Assembly: GCA_002748355.1 (NCBI GenBank) | Contig: PDSF01000030.1 | Span: 1 to 64,000, forward strand | From: Planctomycetota bacterium | Lineage (GTDB): Bacteria; Planctomycetota; UBA1135; GCA-002748355 | Length of the DNA stretch: 64,000 nt | Direction of reading: 5' to 3' | Shown here: positions 36,052-44,223 of the stretch, in pieces | Numbering within the stretch: the first letter of the stretch is position 1 | How the letters are laid out: each line of letters begins with the position of its first letter | Translations under genes and position numbers: made by a program | Notes under the pieces: model-generated | The model's database searches: none | The model's input: only the letters and a program-made list of their open reading frames with translations | What the model was told of the DNA's origin: nothing

Positions 36052-37214
36052 CAGGGGTCCTCTCCCAGCCAGGATTGGCCGTAATCCTCGTCCTCACAAC
36101 TAGTGGCTTCGGCGGCCACATGGAGCGGCCGGAAGGTGTCCACCATGACGGCCAGTTCATCCGTCTCTTTCACGCCAATACTAGCTTCGGTGCGGCCAGG
36201 CTGTGGCCCGTGCGGCAAACCATCTGGATGCAAGGTCATACTGCCAAACTCAATCCCCGTGCGGCTCATAAAGTTATCCCGGCAGTAATAGAGCATCTCG
36301 TCCGACATGGCGTTGGAGTGGTTATACGGCGCTGGAATGGCCTTGGGATGAAAATCGTACAAACGCGGCACAAAGCTGCAGACCACAAAGCCATCACCCT
36401 CAAAGGTTTGATGCACCGGTGGCGGCTGATGCAAACGCCCGACGATGGGCTCGAAGTCGGCGATGTTCAGAGCCCAGGGGAAGTAGTAGCCATCCCAGCC
36501 CACCGTATCGCAGGGATGGTGATCTAGGATCACCCGGTGGCAGGTGTCATCGGTGCGCACGATGGTCTCAAAGTCGCCCATCTTGTCGATGGGCTCCGGC
36601 GCCTCCGGCACACGAATATCCCGCTCACAGAAGGGACTGTGCTCCAGCAACTGGCCGTGGGAGTTGCGATAACGCTTTGGCGTACGCAGATGGCCTCGGC
36701 TTTCCAGCACCATATAAATCTGCTCCCCGTCGCCGGGCACTAGACGGTGCAATATACCCCGCGGAATGACCAGATAGTCCCCTTCTCGGTATTCCAGAGG
36801 ACCGAGCTGGCTTTCCAACACCCCACTGCCGCGCGTGATGTAGAGCATCTCATCGGCACGGGCGTTCCGGTAGAAATACTCCTCGACAGCGCTTGGCCGG
36901 GTCAGGCTGATGACCACGTCCTCGTTGAACATGATCAGTTTCCGATCCCGCACCGGGCATCCCCCCAGCTCCAGGCGATGAGTGCGCAGGTGCCGCATAC
37001 GCAGACGGCCGTCGGGATCCGCCTGCCGGGGCTGCCGCCAGGCGAGTTCCGTGCTCTTGACGGTGGTAGGCCGACGCAGGGTATAGATCAGGGATTGAAT
37101 CCCATTGAATCCCAGGTTTCCCAGCAGGTGTTCATAATGGATCCCCCCGCCATTCTTGGGAAAAACGACGTGCCGTTTGGAGGGAATATCTCCCCGACGG
37201 GCGTAAAAAGGCAT
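36048..37214 (-). CDS. hmgA: Homogentisate 1,2-dioxygenase
   Basis: A non-heme Fe(II) ring-cleaving enzyme that converts homogentisate to maleylacetoacetate. The 388 residues are cupin-fold: GDYLVIPRGILHRLVPGD in the N-half, and in the C-half PPPVHQTFEGDGFVVCSFVP and YNHSNAMSDEMLYYCRDNF, which carry likely iron-binding His/Glu residues. It is shorter than the ~430-residue classic HmgA and looks like the compact bacterial type (MPFYARRGDIPSKRH start). AAGGAGG lies 5 nt before the ATG. It follows hpd by 9 bp, which fits consecutive pathway steps on one transcript. Confidence 0.94.
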   Translation of the reverse strand: MPFYARRGDIPSKRHVVFPKNGGGIHYEHLLGNLGFNGIQSLIYTLRRPTTVKSTELAWRQPRQADPDGRLRMRHLRTHRLELGGCPVRDRKLIMFNEDVVISLTRPSAVEEYFYRNARADEMLYITRGSGVLESQLGPLEYREGDYLVIPRGILHRLVPGDGEQIYMVLESRGHLRTPKRYRNSHGQLLEHSPFCERDIRVPEAPEPIDKMGDFETIVRTDDTCHRVILDHHPCDTVGWDGYYFPWALNIADFEPIVGRLHQPPPVHQTFEGDGFVVCSFVPRLYDFHPKAIPAPYNHSNAMSDEMLYYCRDNFMSRTGIEFGSMTLHPDGLPHGPQPGRTEASIGVKETDELAVMVDTFRPLHVAAEATSCEDEDYGQSWLGEDPC

Positions 37215-37223
37215 GGGTCCTCC

Positions 37224-38300
37224 TTACAGGTTGCCGCGCTGCCGCTGCTCTTGCTCGATGGTCTCGAAGAGCGCCTTGAAGTTGCCCTTGCCGAAGCTGT
37301 CGGAACCGGCCCTCTGGATAATCTCGATAAAGAAGGTGGGCCGATCCTGCAAGGGCCGGGTGAAGACCTGCAATAGGTAGCCGTTGTCGTCCTTGTCTAC
37401 CAAGATGCGCAAATCCTTGATCGCGTCCTTGTCCTCCTGCACCACCCCGACTCGCTTCCACACATTGTCGTAGTAACCCTCGGGCACAGCCAGGAACTCT
37501 ATGCCATTGGACCGCAAGGTCTTGATGGTCGCGAGAATATCATCCGTGCGCAGGGCCAGATGCTGGGCCCCAGCGGTCAGGTTGGAATCGATGTATTCCT
37601 GGATCTGACTCTTCTTCTTGCCCTTGGCCGGCTCGTTCAGCGGGAACTTAATCGTGCGGTCGGCGCTGGCCACCACCGTGCTCTGCAAGGCGCTGTATTC
37701 GGTGCTGATGTCCTTGTCGTCGTACGAAACGAACTTCGTCAGCCCCAGGACCCTGTCGTACCAATCCACCCACAGGTTCATCTGACCGAAAGACAGATTC
37801 CCCACGATGTGATCGATAAAGACCAGACCTGCCGACTCGCCCTTGATCTCGCTCGGAACAAAGCCGGGCAGGAAGCCCTCGTAGCCATCCTTCTGGATCA
37901 AGCTATGCCGTAGCTCGCCATAGGCATGAATGCCTGCGACCCGGACCTTGCCATCGTCTCCGGAGAGTTCCCCGATCTCCTGGCAACTGCGCGCCTCCGC
38001 GGCAATAGCCCGGCCATAAACCGCCTCCAGGTCATTCACCTCCAGGGCGATGTCATAGACCCCATCCCCGTGCAACATGAGCCAGGTGCTGAGCGGGTCG
38101 TCATGCCGCAAGGGCGAGGTCAGGATCAGGGTAATATCATTCTGCTTCATGACGTATGAAGCCCGATCAGCGCAGCCCGTTTCCGGCCCCCGATAGGCAA
38201 CCTGGTCAAAACCGAAGCCCTTGCGGTAGAAGAAGGCCGCCTGTTTCGCGTTGCCGACGACAAACTCCACATGATGAACGCGCTTCAATCCTTGAGACAT
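37224..38300 (-). CDS. hpd: 4-hydroxyphenylpyruvate dioxygenase
   Basis: Converts 4-hydroxyphenylpyruvate (from tyrosine transamination) to homogentisate with Fe(II) and O2. The 358 residues form two vicinal-oxygen-chelate halves. The N-half starts VHHVEFVVGNAKQAAFFYRK. The C-half holds the iron ligands: His in VFIDHIVGNL (~165), His in GAQHLALRTDDI (~245) and Glu in RPTFFIEIIQR (~325). Length is typical. GGAGAGG lies just before the ATG. It is the first gene of the operon, so the promoter should lie in the 613-bp gap upstream. Confidence 0.97.
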   Translation of the reverse strand: MSQGLKRVHHVEFVVGNAKQAAFFYRKGFGFDQVAYRGPETGCADRASYVMKQNDITLILTSPLRHDDPLSTWLMLHGDGVYDIALEVNDLEAVYGRAIAAEARSCQEIGELSGDDGKVRVAGIHAYGELRHSLIQKDGYEGFLPGFVPSEIKGESAGLVFIDHIVGNLSFGQMNLWVDWYDRVLGLTKFVSYDDKDISTEYSALQSTVVASADRTIKFPLNEPAKGKKKSQIQEYIDSNLTAGAQHLALRTDDILATIKTLRSNGIEFLAVPEGYYDNVWKRVGVVQEDKDAIKDLRILVDKDDNGYLLQVFTRPLQDRPTFFIEIIQRAGSDSFGKGNFKALFETIEQEQRQRGNL

Positions 38301-38913
38301 TTCCTCTCCTTCCTGTGAAAACAGCCGCTTCCCCCAAGACCTAGACGATTAGCAATAACGCCAGACCCGCAGCCCTTACGCCCCAGCAAATACATAAGGC
38401 TCTCAAACAAGCAAGTATCCGGAGGCCAGCAGAACTCCTACTTGGCAGAATGTCGGTCAAGTAGAGAGGAAACCATTTGCATCTATTCAGAAACAAAACC
38501 GTGAAAGGCATTGAGGCTTGCCTCTGGTCCCTGATCGGCTGACTCCTTTTGATAGCGACTGCCCTCTCCGGGCGCTATCTCTATCACTCCTCGCCCCCTG
38601 AAAATTGTGAGCAAGGGATGGCAGGCCAGCTCGGCCTGCCCGCCGAATCGAGTGCCCAAGCAGGGCCCTTTCGCCCTATCGATGATGGCGTAATCGGCAA
38701 AGGTCTTAGCGACTCTTCCACCTCTTAGCCTGGCCGACCTTGGTGGACGCACCGCACAAAGGCCATGGACGACCGTGCTGCTCAAGCGCTGGCGCCAGGG
38801 CCATATCGCCTGCACCGCGAGAGGAGGTTCTCGAAAAGGGGCCGTGCAATCCTGCAGCTTTGGCACTTCCTGGGATGAACCCCTTTCCCTCACTTACAGC
38901 CCAGGCCCCCGAT
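38301..38913. other. 613-bp intergenic region upstream of hpd and of the S15-like hydrolase
   Basis: It holds the divergent control region of the tyrosine operon (minus) and the secreted hydrolase (plus). The ~170 bp next to hpd are relatively AT-richer, as expected for a promoter, but I cannot name boxes. A 136-codon minus-strand frame (38483-38893) lacks a recognisable start signal or motif and I do not annotate it. Confidence 0.5.
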
Positions 38914-40977
38914 ATGAATGCACTGATCCTCGCCCTCAAGGGCAGCGCCGTCCTCGCTTCACTCTCCCTTTGCCCCCTCCAAGCTAAGGATCCGAGCCCT
39001 CCGCCTGGTGGCTTCAAAATCCAGTGGCAGCGCAATGTGTTGCTGACCTGGTCCGACCAGTACCGAACGAGGATCGATATCGCCTATCCGCAGCGGGCAG
39101 CTCCCAGCAGCGGCTGGCCAGGGGTCCTCGTCGTGCACGGTGGTGGCAGGAGCCGCAAAGTCGGCTGGGCCCAGGAGACGATGCGGCGCCTGGCAACAGC
39201 GGGATTCGTCGCCTTTGGCTACGACGTTCGCGGACAGGGCGACTGCCCGCGCCTCAATCCACAACATGGGCAGAACCGCTTTACCCACTTACGGCGTACC
39301 ATCGACATGGCGGACTGCTTTCATCTACTGGGCACTCGTCTCAGCGGCGTGCTCGATCCAAAGCGCCTGGGCGTCTACGGGCAATCCCAAGGGGGCAGTC
39401 ACGGCCTCCACGCGGCGGCCTACTCCGGGCTCGCTCTTCCCGGCAAGGGCTACCGAAAGACCATGCCCAAGATCCTTGCAGTCGTTACCGACGTTCAGGT
39501 GCTGGACCGCCTCGATGACTTGCTCCCCGGTGGGACCCTCTTCCAAGCAGCAGCCCTAGCCGGGGCCTTCGCCAAAACGGGCACGAAGCACGGCATAGTC
39601 CAAGCCTTTCTGAAAGACGACCCCGTCGCTGCCCGCAAGGCCCTGCTCGCCGAACCAGGCCTCATCATCTGGGATCTCTTGAAGAAGAGCGACACGCCCC
39701 TCTTCCTCATGAATAGCTGGGACGATGGCAAGCACATCGTCCGCACCAACGCCAATGCCTTGGCTCGGATGAAGCCAGGAGTGCCGCGACGGCTGCTGCT
39801 AAGTACGGGCGGGCACCACTCGGTTCTCAACTACATCGAGGATCTCTTGGGCTTCGAGTCAACACAGCGCTGGATGTCCCGGTTTTTGAAGGGAGAGCAG
39901 AACGGCATCGATAAGGAACCTCTCGTCGATGCTGCAGTAATCCCAGCAAATCCCAGGGTCTATCTCGATCCTAGGTCGCAGTGGCAGCACCGCAGGAGCC
40001 GGACCTGGCCCATCACCAAGCCAAGCCGCCGCTTCTACCTGCGTAGCGGGAAGAGACTACTCAGCTCTGCCCCCAGCTCTACAGAGACCGTGGCAAGCCT
40101 GAATCACCGAGTGCGACGCGGCTATGGGGCCCTGCAGTTCCTGAAGGACGGAGCAAATCTGAGGAAGGTCCTGCCGGCGATTCCCCAGCAGAAGCTGCCC
40201 TTCAATACAGCGGCCGTAAGCAAAGCCACCGAACTCTTCGGCCGCGCGGTCTGTGAACTCGAGCTGACGCCGACACGCAGCAGCTTCCAAGTCGTGGCCA
40301 CGCTCTACGACATCGATCCCCAGGGCAATGCCCGCTTCATTACCACGGGCAGCGTCGGCGTTCGCGGCACAAGCAGTGCTCGCCAGCGAGTCCGCATCGA
40401 GCTGGACGACGTCGCATACATCCTGCCCGCAGGGCATCGCTTCCGGCTTTCCCTTGAAAACCTGCACCTATACATGCAGCCAAAGCACCCGCGACTCTTC
40501 GCCGCCCCCTTCTTCCACAGCTACCGGCTACAGCCGCATATCGACCGGCGCTTCGCCCCTCGCCTCGATCTGCCCTTGCGCACGCTAGGGCTATCACTGA
40601 CGCCCCGCATCGGTGAGATCAATCTCAGCGGCGCTTGGGAGCACAGCCTGAGCATCGAAGGCGGCCAGGACCGGGCCGGCCAAGTCTACATCCTCCTCGT
40701 CGGCGGCAGCGGCATCACGCCAGGGATGCCGGGCTCGCCGCGGATCCCGCTGAACTTCGATGCCTGGACCCATCTCGGCCTCGCTGCCATCAATACCCCG
40801 GTCTTCGATCGCTTTCTCGGCAGGTTGGACAGGAGCGGCAGGGCTCTAGCCAAGATGCGAGTCCCAGCAAACCTCTCCTCTCTCACCTTGGGCTCGCGCC
40901 TGAGCTTTACGGCACTCACCCTTACGCCCAATAGCTTCGAGAGCAGCTGGACCGGAACCCTCCACATCACCCGCTAG
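38914..40977 (+). CDS. Secreted S15/CocE-like alpha/beta hydrolase with planctomycete-type C-terminal domain
   Basis: 687 residues from ATG 38914, chosen because it opens a signal peptide (MNALILALKGSAVLASLSL); in-frame upstream ATGs exist. The hydrolase core shows GVLVVHGGG, GYDVRGQGDCP, nucleophile elbow YGQSQGGSHG (Ser ~157), then NSWDDGKHI and STGGHHSVLN for Asp and His. A jelly-roll as in X-Pro dipeptidyl-peptidases and cocaine esterases follows (QVVATLYDIDPQGNARF, ~450). The last ~130 residues (GQVYILLVGGSGITPGMPG; FLGRLDRSGRALAKMRVP) resemble a domain that recurs at the ends of exported proteins in some planctomycetes. The substrate may be a peptide or an ester. Confidence 0.82.
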   Translation: MNALILALKGSAVLASLSLCPLQAKDPSPPPGGFKIQWQRNVLLTWSDQYRTRIDIAYPQRAAPSSGWPGVLVVHGGGRSRKVGWAQETMRRLATAGFVAFGYDVRGQGDCPRLNPQHGQNRFTHLRRTIDMADCFHLLGTRLSGVLDPKRLGVYGQSQGGSHGLHAAAYSGLALPGKGYRKTMPKILAVVTDVQVLDRLDDLLPGGTLFQAAALAGAFAKTGTKHGIVQAFLKDDPVAARKALLAEPGLIIWDLLKKSDTPLFLMNSWDDGKHIVRTNANALARMKPGVPRRLLLSTGGHHSVLNYIEDLLGFESTQRWMSRFLKGEQNGIDKEPLVDAAVIPANPRVYLDPRSQWQHRRSRTWPITKPSRRFYLRSGKRLLSSAPSSTETVASLNHRVRRGYGALQFLKDGANLRKVLPAIPQQKLPFNTAAVSKATELFGRAVCELELTPTRSSFQVVATLYDIDPQGNARFITTGSVGVRGTSSARQRVRIELDDVAYILPAGHRFRLSLENLHLYMQPKHPRLFAAPFFHSYRLQPHIDRRFAPRLDLPLRTLGLSLTPRIGEINLSGAWEHSLSIEGGQDRAGQVYILLVGGSGITPGMPGSPRIPLNFDAWTHLGLAAINTPVFDRFLGRLDRSGRALAKMRVPANLSSLTLGSRLSFTALTLTPNSFESSWTGTLHITR

Positions 40978-40982
40978 CAGGC

Positions 40983-41002
40983 AGCAGCCTTCTCGGGCTG
41001 CT
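40983..41002. terminator. Hairpin just after the S15-like gene
   Basis: AGCAGCC (40983-40989) pairs with GGCTGCT (40996-41002) around a 6-nt loop, five bases after the stop codon. Confidence 0.45.
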
Positions 41003-41016
41003 CCCCGGTACGGAAG

Positions 41017-41055
41017 CGCGGGGCCGAGGCAAGTTACTTTTGCCTCGGCCCCGCG
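41017..41055. terminator. Strong bidirectional terminator
   Basis: CGCGGGGCCGAGGCAA (41017-41032) pairs perfectly with TTGCCTCGGCCCCGCG (41040-41055): 16 bp around a 7-nt loop. It sits midway between the convergent hydrolase and subtilase genes. Confidence 0.85.
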
Positions 41056-41073
41056 TTCGCAGGCTATCGAAAA

Positions 41074-41090
41074 CCGGGGCCTTGCCCCGG
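41074..41090 (-). terminator. Intrinsic terminator of the subtilase gene
   Basis: CCGGGGC (41074-41080) and GCCCCGG (41084-41090) form a 7-bp stem with a 3-nt loop. Read on the minus strand the hairpin is followed by TTTTCG, and it lies 10 bp beyond the subtilase stop at 41100. Confidence 0.75.
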
Positions 41091-41099
41091 GCTTCGCAC

Positions 41100-43964
41100 T
41101 CAGCCGCCGACCCGTGCCCTCACCGCATTCGTGGTGATCAGGCCGAGACGGTTCGCCTTTTTATCCAGCACCAACCACTGATGGAAGAAGGTGAAGCCCA
41201 GCAAGGCCTTGTTCTTTGGCACATCGAGAACGGCATCGACCTCGCCCTGGGCATTGGCGGGCCAGACTTGCAGGATCTCGGTGCTGGAGAGCAAGAAGCA
41301 GCCCTTGGCACCAATCGGCCCCATATCGAAAGGCAAGGGGACAGGTCCCCATAGCTTGTTAGAGACGCCGGTAAAGAGCACGGCCACGGTGTTCGGAATC
41401 ACCTTGCGCAACTCGACGGTGTATTTGCCGCCCAGCTCCGGAACGCCGTTACTGCTGAGTTCGGGAATCAGGCCACCCGTCCTCCCGCAGAGCACGCGGT
41501 AGCTCCAGGAGTAGTACTTATAGTAACGCCAGGATGCGGTCGGTGAGCTCTGGTACCAGTAAGGCACTCGCGTTCCGGAACTGAGCACGCCGATGGTAAT
41601 CGTCGGGTTCGCGTTCTTGAAACCGATGAAGAAGCGCTGCCCCTTCTTGATCGCTAGCTTCTTGCCGAAGTCCACCCGATAGAAATCCGGGGCCGAGCCC
41701 ACGCTCATGCTGCCCGTTGCCAGGACCTTACCCGGCCGATTCGAAGTCGTCGCGTCGTAGAGATAGGCCGGAATCGTGACCTTGCCCGATCGCCGCGAGG
41801 CGAGCTTGATCTCGAAGCCAGTAACCGTAAGAGCCCTAGGTGCCCGGACCTCTAGCAGATAAAGCGCCTTGCTCCTGCCTCGCCAGTTCCTGAGACGGCC
41901 GCTGAGGTTGGCCGTGACACAGGCGACATCAGCCTTGTGCGTACCAACGCAGCCGCTGCCAAAGGGCGTCATCGAGCCGACGGTAAACCTGACCGGCTTC
42001 TTTGCAACGAAGCGACCGCCATTGACCACGAGACCAAAGTCGGCATCGGTCGCCTTGGTTTCGACGTGGGAGTCCTTCACGACCAGGTAGCCCAGCACCT
42101 CGACCTTCCAAGTGCCGGGAGCAGGGTTCTTCACGAAGACGTTTTCGACGGTATCGATGCGATTTCGCGAACCGCCCGTCTTCGAATAGTTGCCTTGTTC
42201 GAGGCCGACGTTACCCCAGTATTTGGCGCCACCTGGAGCAGTAACCCGCAGGGTCAGGTCATTGATTCGGGTGCGCGAGGCGCTCGGGTTGGCAGCCGGA
42301 TCGGCGTAGCACATCGAGATTTTCAGCTCGGGCTGGCCCTTCGCCACTTTGATCGAGTAGGCAAAACCATGGCCCTGCCTGATGAGATCGGTCTCGTCGA
42401 CTACGAAGTGCAACTTGCGGTTGTCGTACATCGACTTGAGGCTTGGGAAACCCCAGCCCACATGCTCGCGACGGTTATCCGTGCTGGTACTGGTAAAGGA
42501 ATATTGCGCGGCATTGGCGATCTGCAGCGCCTTCAGCGTGGTGAAGTGCGGCATGTTTTCCCAACGCGTGCCATTGGGCTTACGCTTGGGGCCGAAGAGG
42601 CCGTCGGTAAACATCTGGATCGCAAGGGCATTGTGGCCAGCCACCATGGGCGTCGCACCTGAGGTGCCACCGAAGCTCGTCGTATAGTCCTTCGACGAGT
42701 AACCGGCCGAGCCACTGCGGTCCGAGCACAGGATCGAGTCGTAATACGCGCAAAGGTCCGGCTTGATGCGGCCATCAGCAGCCGGCCCCGTGCTACCACT
42801 GCGCGACCAACGGTCGTCCGCAGGGTTGGCATTATTGCGGTGACGAACCCCACCGATAGAGAAAATGTTCTTCGCCCAAGCTTGAGGCCGCGAGTCCTGG
42901 TTACCGGCATTCGACTGGCTCTGCGTCCAGATCATGTCGTGGTCGAAGATAATGTCGTCACTATCTGCAGAGATGGAGGTGTAGGCGCGGGTGCGCGAAT
43001 TCCCCCAAGAGGCGGTCGTGAACATGACCTTGTGCGTTTTCTTGAGCCGTTCCACGACCTTCCAGCGAGAGAAGCCAGAACTGACGCTGCCGTAATGGGT
43101 GAAGAAGGCCTGGGCATCGGGGGCCATGCCACGCGCGGCCTTCAGGCTCGTGCCGTTGCCGAAGACGATGCCAGCGGTGCAATGGCCGTGAGTGGCGGCG
43201 CTACCGCTACTCAGTACGTTGATGGGCTTGTTCGTGAAGTCCTTGTGCCCAATCTCGAGACCTTCGTAGATGTGGCCGTTAATGCCCTTACCGGTATAGC
43301 CGCCCTGGGTCTCGACATAATTGCCGCCACCCTGGATGCGACCGTTGTCCATGTCTTCCTCGGCGGGGGTCCAGCGATCGATCCAGAGCACCTGGTCGAG
43401 CTGCGCCGCCTTCAATAGCTGCCGACCGTCGAGACTGGCCTCAAAGAGGATGCTCCCTGGCTGCTCGTGCTCGATCTTGCCACCCATGGCTTCGATGGCC
43501 CGAGCCAGCGCCGGCTTGTCACGGTGCTTGTCGACCACGACGAGGTTGTAGCGCCGCGTCGGGATATCGCTGAGCTCATTGGCGAGCAGCTCCCTCATGA
43601 GGAAGGGTTCGAGCCTGAAGGCCGGATGGTACGGCAGAAGCGCACGCGTACTGGGCAAACGCCGCGCCGCTACCGCGACCTTTGCCTCGGCACGCAAGAC
43701 ATAGGCGTATTCGGGCAAGTAGCTGTGCACTTCTGCGCCCAGCTCGCGCAAGGCCTGGCGCCCAGCCTCCTTGGGTGGGTTGCGGAACTGCAGGATCCAC
43801 AGGCGAGCAGAGTCTGGGCTCTGCAGCTGCGCAGGAATCGCCGGAGGCGCAAGAGGATCAAAGCGCCCGAAGCGCAGGTGGATCTGTTCGCTGTCCTGTT
43901 GCGCCAGAGCAGGCGCAGCGAGAAGCGAGAGGGCAAGGCCGATCAGGCCGGGAGAATAGCGCAC
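41100..43964 (-). CDS. Secreted subtilisin-like (S8) protease with FGSGC beta domain
   Basis: The start is GTG at 43964-43962, with GGAAGGA 6 nt upstream. It opens a signal peptide (RYSPGLIGLALSLLAAPALA); an upstream ATG at 44057 lacks both features. This gives 954 residues. The catalytic region has His in ATHGHCTAG (~258) and Ser in GGTSGATPMVAG (~434). The position aligned by eye with the usual Asp reads HIYEGLEIGH, that is Glu (~234). A proprotein-convertase-like beta domain follows (~500-640). The C-terminal ~300 residues begin near TPFGSGCVGTHKADVAC, the GSGC signature common in exported proteins of some planctomycetes. It is probably extracellular or cell-surface. Confidence 0.88.
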   Translation of the reverse strand: MRYSPGLIGLALSLLAAPALAQQDSEQIHLRFGRFDPLAPPAIPAQLQSPDSARLWILQFRNPPKEAGRQALRELGAEVHSYLPEYAYVLRAEAKVAVAARRLPSTRALLPYHPAFRLEPFLMRELLANELSDIPTRRYNLVVVDKHRDKPALARAIEAMGGKIEHEQPGSILFEASLDGRQLLKAAQLDQVLWIDRWTPAEEDMDNGRIQGGGNYVETQGGYTGKGINGHIYEGLEIGHKDFTNKPINVLSSGSAATHGHCTAGIVFGNGTSLKAARGMAPDAQAFFTHYGSVSSGFSRWKVVERLKKTHKVMFTTASWGNSRTRAYTSISADSDDIIFDHDMIWTQSQSNAGNQDSRPQAWAKNIFSIGGVRHRNNANPADDRWSRSGSTGPAADGRIKPDLCAYYDSILCSDRSGSAGYSSKDYTTSFGGTSGATPMVAGHNALAIQMFTDGLFGPKRKPNGTRWENMPHFTTLKALQIANAAQYSFTSTSTDNRREHVGWGFPSLKSMYDNRKLHFVVDETDLIRQGHGFAYSIKVAKGQPELKISMCYADPAANPSASRTRINDLTLRVTAPGGAKYWGNVGLEQGNYSKTGGSRNRIDTVENVFVKNPAPGTWKVEVLGYLVVKDSHVETKATDADFGLVVNGGRFVAKKPVRFTVGSMTPFGSGCVGTHKADVACVTANLSGRLRNWRGRSKALYLLEVRAPRALTVTGFEIKLASRRSGKVTIPAYLYDATTSNRPGKVLATGSMSVGSAPDFYRVDFGKKLAIKKGQRFFIGFKNANPTITIGVLSSGTRVPYWYQSSPTASWRYYKYYSWSYRVLCGRTGGLIPELSSNGVPELGGKYTVELRKVIPNTVAVLFTGVSNKLWGPVPLPFDMGPIGAKGCFLLSSTEILQVWPANAQGEVDAVLDVPKNKALLGFTFFHQWLVLDKKANRLGLITTNAVRARVGG

Positions 43965-44223
43965 TGTGCATCCTTCCAAGAAAAAAGGGAGAAGAGAGAC
44001 CAAGTGGATCCCACGGAAAGAAGGAAATCCTATCAGGTCATAGCTACTGCGAGGCATCGATACCGCAGCGGTCCTATCAACGTCCCATAGTTTCCCCCTG
44101 TGAGCGGAGTTCGCTTTGCCAGAAACTTGTTACGACCGTGCAGGGATAGGCGAAATCACCTCCGTACCGCCCCCTCATCTGTACAAGGTTCGCCAGAGAG
44201 GATGAACCAGCTAGGCTGCGGCA

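Noticed and set aside
38483..38893. 136-codon minus-strand open frame upstream of hpd
   Set aside because: No start signal and no family resemblance. The region is better read as intergenic control DNA.
43965..44057. Upstream ATG (44057) as the subtilase start
   Set aside because: It would put 31 residues before the signal peptide and has no ribosome site. The GTG at 43964 has both a good site and a signal peptide directly after it.
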